A stretch of 64,000 nucleotides of DNA, from positions 62,001-126,000 of IMG/VR virus record IMGVR_UViG_3300049324_000002; one strand, 5' to 3'. The translations under genes were made by a program, and so were the position numbers. Under the pieces are notes generated by a model, which saw only the letters and a program-made list of their open reading frames with translations, did no database searches and was not told the DNA's origin. This document shows positions 54,305-62,324 of this stretch, in pieces (positions within the stretch are counted from its first letter, which is position 1; each line of letters starts with the position of its first letter). The DNA comes from a virus.

Positions 54305-54658
54305 CTATTCGGAAGGCTGCTTAGCGCTCTTCCGCCTAGCACGAATAGCAAGAGATTTCTTAACCCTCTCACGACGCAACCATTCCGCACGATACTCATC
54401 TTTAGAAGCGGAGAAAGTATAATCGATAGGATACCTATAACTCCTAGCCCAAGAAGTGCCATCCGAATTTACATTCTCAGGTCGAACAGTACCACAATCA
54501 CATCTATTCTCTACACGACCACTAGAAGTACCATCTTTAAATTGATAATCAGGAAGTATCACCGGATCCCAACCGTGCCCGAAAGCATGACACTTCAATG
54601 CGGCATCAGGAAGCTCATCGAGGCTCCTGGCCCTCTTCGGCTCTCCACTAGGACTCAT
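54305..54658 (-). CDS. Zinc-binding basic protein, 117 aa
   Basis: ATG 54658 (MSPSGEPKRARSLDELPDAA). CHAFGHGWDPV and NRCDCGTVR give His/Cys ligands; the C-terminus is Arg/Lys-rich (RRERVKKSLAIRARRKSAK). This CxAFGHxW opening recurs in actinophages. Probably nucleic-acid binding. Confidence 0.84.
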   Translation of the reverse strand: MSPSGEPKRARSLDELPDAALKCHAFGHGWDPVILPDYQFKDGTSSGRVENRCDCGTVRPENVNSDGTSWARSYRYPIDYTFSASKDEYRAEWLRRERVKKSLAIRARRKSAKQPSE

Positions 54659-54678
54659 GAGCCGATTCTACCGAGACA

Positions 54679-54972
54679 CTACCAGCAAGGCATATCAAAT
54701 CGACTGGTATAACCTTCAGACTCAATCCAAAGAATATTACAGCAACGCTGACACAAAATCACTCTATCGTCTTCAACCGTAACAGGAGTACTAAGAATGT
54801 GATTATTACGATTACGCTTCTTCGGTAACTTAGGAACATGTGTAATCATACGCTCAGCAACTTGTCTCTCTTCCTTCGAAAGATAAGAGACACCCTTATT
54901 GTGTCGATTATCGCCTCTATCATGAGAACGCAATCGACGTCTCGATAAACGCCTACGCCAATCCTTACTCAT
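54679..54972 (-). CDS. Basic zinc-ribbon protein, 97 aa
   Basis: ATG 54972 (MSKDWRRRLSRRRLRSHDRG). Strongly basic N-terminus, a VAERMITHVPKLPKKRNRNN linker, and CQRCCNILW near the end. Start overlaps the stop of the membrane gene. Confidence 0.8.
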   Translation of the reverse strand: MSKDWRRRLSRRRLRSHDRGDNRHNKGVSYLSKEERQVAERMITHVPKLPKKRNRNNHILSTPVTVEDDRVILCQRCCNILWIESEGYTSRFDMPCW

Positions 54973-55355
54973 CACCAATTAGCCACAAAGCCCTTATTAA
55001 TAGCAAAACCAAAATTAGTACAGATCATCATTAAAGCTACAGTGAACAACACCAGAGCTGCGAAAGGATGTCCATAAATATCTACAGTAAACCCAACGAT
55101 AGAAAGCACCAGCGCACTAACCGAAGTAAGAAAATACACAACAGCAGTATCCAACAAACCGAACCCAAGGATAATGACAAACATGAAACAAAACCCAGCA
55201 ATACTTATTGGAGGATAACCAGCTTCAGTATGCTTAACCAACGTGCCCGCAACCAAGTCAGCGTATCCAAACATTAAACCAATAAATCCAAATAAACAAG
55301 CAACTCCACCAATACGACCATACACAGAAGGCATCTGCCTCGTCATCGTAACCAT
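54972..55355 (-). CDS. Four-helix membrane protein, 127 aa
   Basis: ATG 55355 (MVTMTRQMPSVYGRIGGVAC) after AAGGGGTGAG. Four hydrophobic segments separated by short loops. The segment around HTEAGYPPIS is likely external. No family recognised. Confidence 0.82.
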   Translation of the reverse strand: MVTMTRQMPSVYGRIGGVACLFGFIGLMFGYADLVAGTLVKHTEAGYPPISIAGFCFMFVIILGFGLLDTAVVYFLTSVSALVLSIVGFTVDIYGHPFAALVLFTVALMMICTNFGFAINKGFVANW

Positions 55356-55377
55356 TACAATCTCACCCCTTAAAGGG

Positions 55378-55451
55378 AGGTTCGGGTGTGGTATTACACT
55401 CCGGTCCTCATTCATCAGAACAAGGTATCAATGATACCACACCCGAACCTC
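55378..55451. terminator. 17-bp inverted repeat, terminator after the helicase
   Basis: Perfect arms AGGTTCGGGTGTGGTAT (55378-55394) and its complement (55435-55451) with a 40-nt spacer, lying between the helicase stop and the next gene. Could also be an operator given the long loop. Confidence 0.75.
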
Positions 55452-55458
55452 ACGAACA

Positions 55459-57252
55459 TCATACCGCAGGAACCAACGCCGCAACCCGATCTCGAGCAGC
55501 CTGCGCGATCGTCAACCCAAACTGCTCAGCGACCTGCAAAGCAGCAACAGAAGCGAGACACGTGTTCACCTTCATATCACCATTATACTCAGCCCAGTAC
55601 TTACGCCTAGGCAATTCACGCTGAGCAGCAACCAACCGAGGATCATACTTCGTATTGCGGAAAACCAATTTAGTCTGGTCGTTCGGATCACAAATCACCT
55701 GAGCATCCGCACCCGGCTCCAGCACAACCTCGACCCGCTCAGGCACCTCAGCAGCAGGCATAATCACCCGCTCCCGACCCTGATCCGCTGCAGCCGCGCT
55801 CAACCAATCCCCACCGCCAGGAGACTCCTGGTAATTCGCACCAACCAAAGTAGGATCAAGAAAACGCTTAGCCCGAGTAACACAAACATAAGTCAACATC
55901 AATTCATCCCTGCGGAGATTACCTTCCTCGTCAAACGGGGGAGGAAAATCACCAGCTAACTTAACGCTATCCCATTCCAGCCCCTTAGCCTTATGGCCAG
56001 TCGAAATCTTTAGATGAGCGTAAGCCGCAGGAACCGAACGCTGCACAGCAGTAAGAATATTCTGAGCACCATAACGATTCACAAGCTTCACCAATACCTG
56101 CAAATCCCGAGCATCACTAGAATCAGATTCAACGTAGTCACAAACCTGACCCCAGTTATCGAAAGCAAGCAGCTCAGGATGCGTCGTCCGGCGACCACTC
56201 GTCAGGTCAAGAGCAGCTTTCGCCAGAGCCTCCACAGCGGCCGTGCCACCCACCAGACCCGCCTTCACACCCAACGCCTGAGCCGCCAGCAACCGAGCAA
56301 CAGCCTCAGAGTTGGTGCGACACAACACCGCCTCAGGATCCGTCAACTGAGCCAAACGAGAATCCGGTCCACAACCCTCCAACCGCAAATCAGTACCCAA
56401 CAACTCCAAAATGGTATTAGCAACATCCGCAATATCAGGACCAAACCTAAACGACTTCCTCAATGGAAGATCATTACCATCAGGAACATCGAAATACTCG
56501 AGAGCGTCAATGGCTCCCATCCAAGGATAAAGCTGCTGGAAACTGTCACCAACAATCACAAGCTCAGCATTCTGTTGTTCAACAATATTACGCGTAAGAG
56601 GAGTAGCATCCTGTGCTTCGTCAAACAAAATGACCTTACCCGGGAGGACAGGATTACCCATTCCCCACAACTTCAAATAAACAGAATGGTCGAAACGCAA
56701 CTGACCATCAAGGCTCGTCAGATCTTCCCAAGCACGCTCAACATAAGGAATTAGAAACTCAGTCAAAGCAAGACGTGCTGCAGGAGTAGTCAATCCAGGA
56801 ACCTTAGGAACAAACCGACCACTAATCTCAGCATCAGCAGAACTGCAGAAACGCTTAACCGTCTCATTCACCAAACCAACAAGCTGGAAACTACGCATCG
56901 AAAACTCACCAAACTCGAAACGCTCAGGCAACCCCATAATACTAGCGGAACGGTGAGTAGGGACGCGGCCACCATTCATACGATGCTGAAAACGCTCACC
57001 CATCACAGCATAAGCAAACGCATGCATCGTATTGCAAGTGACATTAGACGGAAACTTGGTCTTAGCATACTCTGCAATCGCACGGTTAAACGCGACATAC
57101 GTCATCAACTCATTAGGACGCATATGAGCGAGATAATCCAAAGTAGTGGTTTTACCCGTCCCGGCAAGGGCTCGAACTTTCAGGTTCCCCCTACGCGCCT
57201 CGAACGCATCACCAATAGCAAGTTGCTCGTCAGTATAAGGAAAACTAGCCAT
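55459..57252 (-). CDS. UvrD/PcrA-like superfamily 1 DNA helicase, 597 aa
   Basis: ATG 57252 (MASFPYTDEQLAIGDAFEAR) behind GAAGGG, downstream of the promoter at 57296-57325. RALAGTGKTTTLDYLA (~residues 23-38) is Walker A; VILFDEAQDATPLTRNIVE (~205) is motif II with DEAQ; VIVGDSFQQLYPWMGA is motif III; KAKGLEWDSVKLAGDF and LTYVCVTRAKRFLDP are motifs V and VI. Unwinds DNA 3'-5' in repair or replication. A little shorter than bacterial UvrD (about 720 aa). Confidence 0.95.
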   Translation of the reverse strand: MASFPYTDEQLAIGDAFEARRGNLKVRALAGTGKTTTLDYLAHMRPNELMTYVAFNRAIAEYAKTKFPSNVTCNTMHAFAYAVMGERFQHRMNGGRVPTHRSASIMGLPERFEFGEFSMRSFQLVGLVNETVKRFCSSADAEISGRFVPKVPGLTTPAARLALTEFLIPYVERAWEDLTSLDGQLRFDHSVYLKLWGMGNPVLPGKVILFDEAQDATPLTRNIVEQQNAELVIVGDSFQQLYPWMGAIDALEYFDVPDGNDLPLRKSFRFGPDIADVANTILELLGTDLRLEGCGPDSRLAQLTDPEAVLCRTNSEAVARLLAAQALGVKAGLVGGTAAVEALAKAALDLTSGRRTTHPELLAFDNWGQVCDYVESDSSDARDLQVLVKLVNRYGAQNILTAVQRSVPAAYAHLKISTGHKAKGLEWDSVKLAGDFPPPFDEEGNLRRDELMLTYVCVTRAKRFLDPTLVGANYQESPGGGDWLSAAAADQGRERVIMPAAEVPERVEVVLEPGADAQVICDPNDQTKLVFRNTKYDPRLVAAQRELPRRKYWAEYNGDMKVNTCLASVAALQVAEQFGLTIAQAARDRVAALVPAV

Positions 57253-57295
57253 CTTCGATCCCTTCGGGTTTATCCCCTGTGAAGCTCGTACAGCT

Positions 57296-57325
57296 ATACT
57301 AGCATGCGGCCTAGTGAAGCTGCAA
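57296..57325 (-). promoter_or_regulatory. Promoter of the helicase gene
   Basis: TTGCAG (57320-57325), 18 bp, TAGTAT (57296-57301), preceded by GAC; a normal leader of ~37 nt with ribosome site follows. Same GACTTGCA box as the cassette promoters. Confidence 0.75.
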
Positions 57326-57766
57326 GTCTTGTTCTCGCTCATACCTGACCTTGCCATCCGGCCAGACCAGCAAGCGCGACCGCTTCACCGATCTAGCAAG
57401 TCGAATCGTCGTCCACGTACCGGAACGACGAACCTCATGAAACGTATCTGGACACGCTACCAACAACCGAACAGCACGCACAATCACATTATTACGAACC
57501 AACGGAGGAAGCGGCTCCTCCACAATATCAGAAGGAAAAAACGCTCTATACCTTTCAATCTCACTAGGATGAGAATGAAGTATAAACCCAAAATCAACAG
57601 CCAACTTACAAGCCTGCGAATCCGCGCCAGTAGCATCGCCATGATGAAAAACAACGTAACGATCACCAAAAACACTAAAAATATTAGCTAACGAAGGAAT
57701 CTGATTAATCGACAAACCAGACCGAGGTCCAGAAAAACCAACATGCAAGGGAATCACTGAAGTCAC
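57311..57766 (-). CDS. SLOG-domain (DprA/YspA-like) protein, 151 aa
   Basis: GTG 57766 (MTSVIPLHVGFSGPRSGLSI). HVGFSGPRSG near residue 8 and VVFHHGDATGADSQACKLAV near 38 are the Rossmann-like nucleotide-binding loops of the SLOG superfamily; PPLVRNNVIVRAVRLLVACP supplies the later RNxxM/V-type segment. Relatives bind nucleotide-derived ligands; some are tied to phage-defence or DNA uptake. Its role here is unknown. Confidence 0.86.
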   Translation of the reverse strand: MTSVIPLHVGFSGPRSGLSINQIPSLANIFSVFGDRYVVFHHGDATGADSQACKLAVDFGFILHSHPSEIERYRAFFPSDIVEEPLPPLVRNNVIVRAVRLLVACPDTFHEVRRSGTWTTIRLARSVKRSRLLVWPDGKVRYEREQDLQLH

Positions 57767-57774
57767 TAATACTT

Positions 57775-58146
57775 CTACCGACGTTCCATGGCAGGCGACG
57801 CATGCGCAGCCCGCAACTCAACTATCCGTAGAGTCAGAAACTCAGAAGGACGAAGCAGCGAAACCAACAAAGACGACATAATCGCATAACCAATTAATTG
57901 AACTATAGAAGGATCAATCCACCAGTGCAAAACGTCACTCGCAACAGTCAAACTCAGAAGAATCTGCATAAACCGTTGAAACCGTACCTGACCTCTCAAA
58001 GTCTTCCAATTAGGACAATGTAGAATTGCAAACTTCAATGCATCAGTACGAATAACAAGATAAACAGCAAACCCCAACAACGCAATCCCACTCAAAAGAG
58101 GATAACGTATCAAAAGAAACGGATCACCCACTCTGCTCGGATCCAC
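57775..58146 (-). CDS. Four-helix membrane protein, 123 aa
   Basis: GTG 58146 (VDPSRVGDPFLLIRYPLLSG) with TAAGGAGATGGAC upstream. Hydrophobic segments near residues 10-30, 55-75 and 80-100. Translated after a 19-aa upstream frame that overlaps its start. Confidence 0.76.
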   Translation of the reverse strand: MDPSRVGDPFLLIRYPLLSGIALLGFAVYLVIRTDALKFAILHCPNWKTLRGQVRFQRFMQILLSLTVASDVLHWWIDPSIVQLIGYAIMSSLLVSLLRPSEFLTLRIVELRAAHASPAMERR

Positions 58147-58183
58147 CGTCCATCTCCTTAATCTCTCTAAACCGAATACCCAT
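58124..58183 (-). CDS. Possible 19-aa upstream peptide
   Basis: ATG 58183 with GGTAGGAGTTGTT; encodes MGIRFREIKEMDGGSEQSG and overlaps the start of the membrane gene, whose ribosome site (AAGGAG) lies inside it. Translational coupling is likely. Confidence 0.5.
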   Translation of the reverse strand: MGIRFREIKEMDGGSEQSG

Positions 58184-58198
58184 AACAACTCCTACCGT

Positions 58199-58462
58199 CT
58201 ACAGGAAAGGTATGCGAGAACGTCGACGCGACCGCGTGCGACGACGGGTACGAGTGCGGCGCACCCGGCCACCACCACCCAGGACAGAAAAAAGCCACCC
58301 AAGAACAAAAATCAAGACATACGGACCCCACGTGGGCATCGTGACAGCTAGCCACGACAGATCGATCGCGCCACCCAGCTTCATGACCACCAGCACGCAC
58401 GTAAGAAGATTCAACCAGGAGAACAACCCACAACCTGGCAAATTAGCTGCAGACCTAGCCAT
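58199..58462 (-). CDS. Two-helix membrane protein with Arg-rich tail, 87 aa
   Basis: ATG 58462 (MARSAANLPGCGLFSWLNLL) after AAAGGGG. Two membrane helices then RVRRTRTRRRTRSRRRSRIP, thirteen Arg in the last 22 residues. The tail would lie in the cytoplasm and could hold nucleic acid to the membrane. Confidence 0.78.
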   Translation of the reverse strand: MARSAANLPGCGLFSWLNLLTCVLVVMKLGGAIDLSWLAVTMPTWGPYVLIFVLGWLFSVLGGGGRVRRTRTRRRTRSRRRSRIPFL

Positions 58463-58499
58463 GACCCTGCCCCTTTAACGGTGTCCTACAGATGTAGTA

Positions 58500-58528
58500 A
58501 AACTAGCATACATCGTAGAACCATGCAA
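58500..58528 (-). promoter_or_regulatory. Promoter of the 58199-58462 gene
   Basis: TTGCAT (58523-58528), 17 bp, TAGTTT (58500-58505), then a ~38-nt leader with AAAGGGG. Confidence 0.7.
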
Positions 58529-58537
58529 ATCAGTTAC

Positions 58538-59221
58538 TTACAGCCGCGCATCGTCACTCAAACGCTGTACTCGCTCAAGAACAACTTTCACTGTATTACC
58601 ATGATCTACAATTATTTGTTGCAGCGGACCCAAATCAATATCATCACCATCAACAACCAAACGCAACGGTACAAAGTCAGAAACAGAATCCGCATTCGCA
58701 CGAGTAACCAACGTATCAGTAGCAAAAACCTTCATCCTGTTTATAGCTTCATCACCAATAGCAACCCATGAAACAACTGGACTAGGAACAAACGTCTCAT
58801 CCCTAGTCATCACCCAAACAATAACATCCGTATATCGCTGAACAAAGACATACTGTCCACGCATGCGAATCAAATGACCAACCAAAGTAGAAGTACGCTT
58901 AGCACCCGCATCAGGACCATCAAAATGAATACGTGCAACCTCAGAACCCTGTAACGGGAAAGCAAAAACCGAACCCTCTTCAGCCACACCAGCATCAGTC
59001 AAAGCCTCAGCATTGCCACCTAACGAAAGCTTAGGGAGATGGCCGCCAGAAAATACAAGACCTAAATCTACACAAATCTCATTGGCTTGCTTGGCAGTCC
59101 TAGCAAAGATAACCAAATAACCCTGACGCACCCAACTAGGTGCCTTCAGTGTATGAAGAACATCTATAGGAAGATTGACGTCATAAGAATCATACGAATA
59201 AGCTCGTAACTGACGGACCAT
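58538..59221 (-). CDS. Unknown protein, 227 aa
   Basis: ATG 59221 (MVRQLRAYSYDSYDVNLPID) with AAAGGAG. Mixed alpha/beta, no enzyme motif; sections VFVQRYTDVIVWVMTRDETF and DTLVTRANADSVSD look like a globular core. Follows the 107-aa gene on one transcript. Confidence 0.8.
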   Translation of the reverse strand: MVRQLRAYSYDSYDVNLPIDVLHTLKAPSWVRQGYLVIFARTAKQANEICVDLGLVFSGGHLPKLSLGGNAEALTDAGVAEEGSVFAFPLQGSEVARIHFDGPDAGAKRTSTLVGHLIRMRGQYVFVQRYTDVIVWVMTRDETFVPSPVVSWVAIGDEAINRMKVFATDTLVTRANADSVSDFVPLRLVVDGDDIDLGPLQQIIVDHGNTVKVVLERVQRLSDDARL

Positions 59222-59232
59222 GACAAGCTCCT

Positions 59233-59556
59233 TTATCGGATTTGGAGAAGAGTAGTACCGATTCTTGCTAACTGGGTTACACGATCAATACGAACTCGTT
59301 TAAGATAATCAGTAGACTGAATGTCAGAGTCAATATAATCTAAAATCTCAAAAACGCTGTTCACAGAAACAAAAACACCAACATGATTAAACGAATGAGT
59401 AACTAAAATCTGTGCTCCACTAAAAGGTGTATCTAATACAGTAGAATCAGCATACATAGTGCTATCAGCATTAAGCGCCCCATCATACACATAACCACGC
59501 TTAATCACACCAGACCCAACATCACGAACAGTTCCTAGCACAACAGGATTAACCAC
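59233..59556 (-). CDS. Unknown protein, 107 aa
   Basis: GTG 59556 (MVNPVVLGTVRDVGSGVIKR) behind AAAGGAGCGTCGTC. Beta-rich with repeated Asp-Ser segments (LNADSTMYADSTVLDTPFSG). No family recognised. Confidence 0.78.
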   Translation of the reverse strand: MVNPVVLGTVRDVGSGVIKRGYVYDGALNADSTMYADSTVLDTPFSGAQILVTHSFNHVGVFVSVNSVFEILDYIDSDIQSTDYLKRVRIDRVTQLARIGTTLLQIR

Positions 59557-59593
59557 GACGACGCTCCTTTACCGGAAATCATGCATTCCTGTA

Positions 59594-59623
59594 AGACTAG
59601 CAGACCTCGTACACAGCATGCAA
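59594..59623 (-). promoter_or_regulatory. Promoter of the 59556-58538 genes
   Basis: TTGCAT (59618-59623), 18 bp, TAGTCT (59594-59599), preceded by CCGAC. Leader of ~30 nt carries AAAGGAG. Confidence 0.75.
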
Positions 59624-59647
59624 GTCGGGCACGTCGTAGTCATACCG

Positions 59648-60415
59648 TCAAACCGAGGTGACTCCCAGAGCCTCCCGCAGCGGAGCACCCACCGCCCACA
59701 AAGCACGCTGCGTCACGATCGCCCGTGCCACGTCCGGGGCCGAACGATGCTGCCACTCCCCCTCCAACCACGAAGCAACATCACGATTACCAAAACAAAA
59801 CCGTGGAGACTCATCCAAATCAATAAAAGTATTCCCAGACTCACTATCAATGTACCATTTAATAATTCCCTGCTCTAGTTTAGAACCAACCAAACCAGTC
59901 AAATTGCTAGAAGTATCCACAGGACGATAACTGACCTGGCCACGCACCCCAGAAGGAACAACAACTCGAGGACAATGCAAACCTAGAATCGAGAAATCAA
60001 AACGAGCCGCGCCAGCACCACAGATATGAACAGTCTCATCAGGATCGCACACATTAGCAATATTATCCAAAAGCAACCGCTCAAGCTCAAAACCATCACG
60101 TAAAACTAAATCAGGATTACACGCAATATGATCCTGAAACAACAAAGACTTCTCAGCCATACTACGAGCAAACTTCTCGGTCTCACCAGACCGCTGCTCG
60201 TTATTCTTCCAATAAGCTTTCTCATTACCACGCTTAAAAGGAATAATCTGTGGGCTATGCCCCAACTTATTATTATAGATAGACAAATAACGATGCTGCA
60301 TAGGAGATCTCATAGAACCACTAGGATCAGTGATAGCCCAAGCGCCCTCCAACAAAGTAATGTCAGAGACTCTCAACCCAGTAGCTTCGAAGTCAATAGC
60401 AAGGAAGGCAGTCAT
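59648..60415 (-). CDS. DnaQ-like 3'-5' exonuclease, 255 aa
   Basis: ATG 60415 (MTAFLAIDFEATGLRVSDIT) in an ATGA overlap with the clamp gene. AIDFEATGL is ExoI of the DEDD family; VHICGAGAARFDFSILGLHC (~residues 118-137) is ExoII; the last block near SAPDVARAIVTQRALWAVGA holds the third Asp. Proofreading or DNA-end trimming alongside the sliding clamp is likely. Confidence 0.86.
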   Translation of the reverse strand: MTAFLAIDFEATGLRVSDITLLEGAWAITDPSGSMRSPMQHRYLSIYNNKLGHSPQIIPFKRGNEKAYWKNNEQRSGETEKFARSMAEKSLLFQDHIACNPDLVLRDGFELERLLLDNIANVCDPDETVHICGAGAARFDFSILGLHCPRVVVPSGVRGQVSYRPVDTSSNLTGLVGSKLEQGIIKWYIDSESGNTFIDLDESPRFCFGNRDVASWLEGEWQHRSAPDVARAIVTQRALWAVGAPLREALGVTSV

Positions 60416-61746
60416 GAGATCCAATCACTCCGAACTTGTGATAAAGCCGACTGAACAGTCTTAGAACCATCCTGAACCACAACCCAAGCAGGACGTGACC
60501 TAGAACGTGGCTGCCCCAACAACAACGTCACCGACCCCGCATCAGTAGCATCATCAGACAAAGGAGACGCAGCAACAGCCGCCTTCACCGCCTTAGACAA
60601 CGTATCCAAATTAAGTACGACAGTACGTGCAGAAGCAACAGTCTCCGAACCATCTACAACAAACTTACCATCGATCGTTTCCTCAGACAAATCACCATAC
60701 CGATTACGAGTAGCAATCTGAATCTTGCCGTCCTGAGGGAACCCAACACGCAAAGCAACAGCCGACGTCTCTTCATCAGAAGTAGGAGTAGCCCTACGCA
60801 AAGCATCAATCAACACATCAGCATTAACAGTCAAAGCATCACGATTCTCCGTCAACGGAGCAACCAAAGCAGACCGAGCAGTAGAAGGAAACTCCCGCAT
60901 CAACTTAGCAACAACAACACGATCCGGTGCATTCAACGCACCAATCTCAGCAATGACATGAAAATCAGTATTCGCAATCCTCAACTCAGGCGAGTCATTA
61001 CGATCCAACATCTTAGTCAACAAATCAACACCAGTGGAAGGGAGATCGAAAGCCAACTCAACAGGCAGAGCACCCCTCACCCGGGCAAAGCACGAATCAT
61101 CCGTCGAAACAACATCCCCACCAGACATACTAACCTGAGTAATAAAATCTTTATTAGAATCCCTAGACACAGCAAAACGCGTGCCATCAAAAGCGCGACG
61201 CAAAGCGTGTCGATCAACATCACACCACGTGATATCACCAAGATCAGGAGAAGCAGGATAATCCTGCGCTGCAGCCACCCGCAACGACCACGAAGCAGTC
61301 CCCGACGACAAATGCATCATCGTGCCCTCACAACGGATCGTGATAGACGCGCCAGCCGCCTTAGACACCACAGACGCAAACCGAGACGCACCAATCAGCA
61401 CCCGGCCAGGATGCTCAACCTGCAACGCAGACGTCGAAGACAACACCCACGACGTAGAATCAGAACCAATCAAAACAAGCTTATCATCAGAAACTTCAAT
61501 AACAACATTCTTAAGGGGAGGGTAGAAATCTCGAGTAGGAACGACCAACATCACCTGAGCAAGCATGCTCGAGAAAACCATACGAGACATGGTAAAAGCA
61601 GGAGGAGCATCCGGCTCCTCCGCAACCATATCAAGCTCATCCAAACCTGCAGTATCTCCACTCAAAGCACTAACAGCCTCAGTCAAATCATCAGCACCCA
61701 AAGCAATACCAAGATCTGCCAACATCTCCACGCCAGCGTCAGACAT
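60412..61746 (-). CDS. dnaN: DNA polymerase III beta sliding clamp, 444 aa
   Basis: ATG 61746 (MSDAGVEMLADLGIALGADD). After a ~48-residue acidic extension the protein follows the three-domain clamp layout: GRVLIGASRFASVVSKAAGA near residue 115, HLSSGTASWSLRVAAAQDYP near 148 and LRRAFDGTRFAVSRD near 188 are clamp signature stretches. A ring dimer that tethers the polymerase to DNA. Longer than bacterial DnaN (about 370 aa) because of the N-terminal extension. Confidence 0.92.
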   Translation of the reverse strand: MSDAGVEMLADLGIALGADDLTEAVSALSGDTAGLDELDMVAEEPDAPPAFTMSRMVFSSMLAQVMLVVPTRDFYPPLKNVVIEVSDDKLVLIGSDSTSWVLSSTSALQVEHPGRVLIGASRFASVVSKAAGASITIRCEGTMMHLSSGTASWSLRVAAAQDYPASPDLGDITWCDVDRHALRRAFDGTRFAVSRDSNKDFITQVSMSGGDVVSTDDSCFARVRGALPVELAFDLPSTGVDLLTKMLDRNDSPELRIANTDFHVIAEIGALNAPDRVVVAKLMREFPSTARSALVAPLTENRDALTVNADVLIDALRRATPTSDEETSAVALRVGFPQDGKIQIATRNRYGDLSEETIDGKFVVDGSETVASARTVVLNLDTLSKAVKAAVAASPLSDDATDAGSVTLLLGQPRSRSRPAWVVVQDGSKTVQSALSQVRSDWIS

Positions 61747-61984
61747 TATTCACCACCCCTTGCCTACAGCAATATTCAACGGCAGCTTGCAAAAAAGCAT
61801 CCGTAGGACAACAGCAATCAGAACAAACAAAAATAGGAAGCCCAAGAGTTCCTATAAAAGAAAACCCTGCCTTACGTGCATTCGTACACTTACACACAGG
61901 TGAAGCTGGGCAAGGAGACTGATCTGAAAAACCAACGCCACAATTCTTACACTCAGAAACACCAATAACTTCTGTAGAGGCCAT
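61739..61984 (-). CDS. Cys-rich zinc protein, 81 aa
   Basis: ATG 61984 (MASTEVIGVSECKNCGVGFS). CKNC, CPASPVCKC and CSDCCC give at least eight Cys for two zinc sites; short helix at the C-terminus. Overlaps the clamp start, so may act with it. Confidence 0.82.
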   Translation of the reverse strand: MASTEVIGVSECKNCGVGFSDQSPCPASPVCKCTNARKAGFSFIGTLGLPIFVCSDCCCPTDAFLQAAVEYCCRQGVVNNV

Positions 61985-62016
61985 TTCATGGCCCCATGTG
62001 ATATTATCAAAAACTC

Positions 62017-62283
62017 TCACGATGTAGAACCGGTCTTATCCAACTGATTACGAACACGATCAATCTCAGTAGCAATCTCTTCATCCAAAGTACCAAGCAA
62101 TTCACGAGCAGCCTCGAGCGTAGTCACCCGAAACTCTTTCTGCAATTTATCAAGTAAACGAACCTGCTCCTCTTCAGCGGCAGCGACACGAGCCTCAGCA
62201 CGCGCCTGCTCGTCACGAAGCTGATCCACTTCACCACGCAACGCAGTGACCTCAGCAGCCAAATCACGGGTAGGGGCAGTCAC
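62017..62283 (-). CDS. Coiled-coil protein, 88 aa
   Basis: GTG 62283 (MTAPTRDLAAEVTALRGEVD) after TTGGAG. Continuous heptads (VDQLRDEQARAEARVAAAEE, VRLLDKLQKEF). Scaffold or oligomerisation partner of the recombination genes. Confidence 0.84.
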   Translation of the reverse strand: MTAPTRDLAAEVTALRGEVDQLRDEQARAEARVAAAEEEQVRLLDKLQKEFRVTTLEAARELLGTLDEEIATEIDRVRNQLDKTGSTS

Positions 62284-62324
62284 GTCACATCTCCAAATCA
62301 GTGTGGGGAAAGTCTAAAAGAGTC

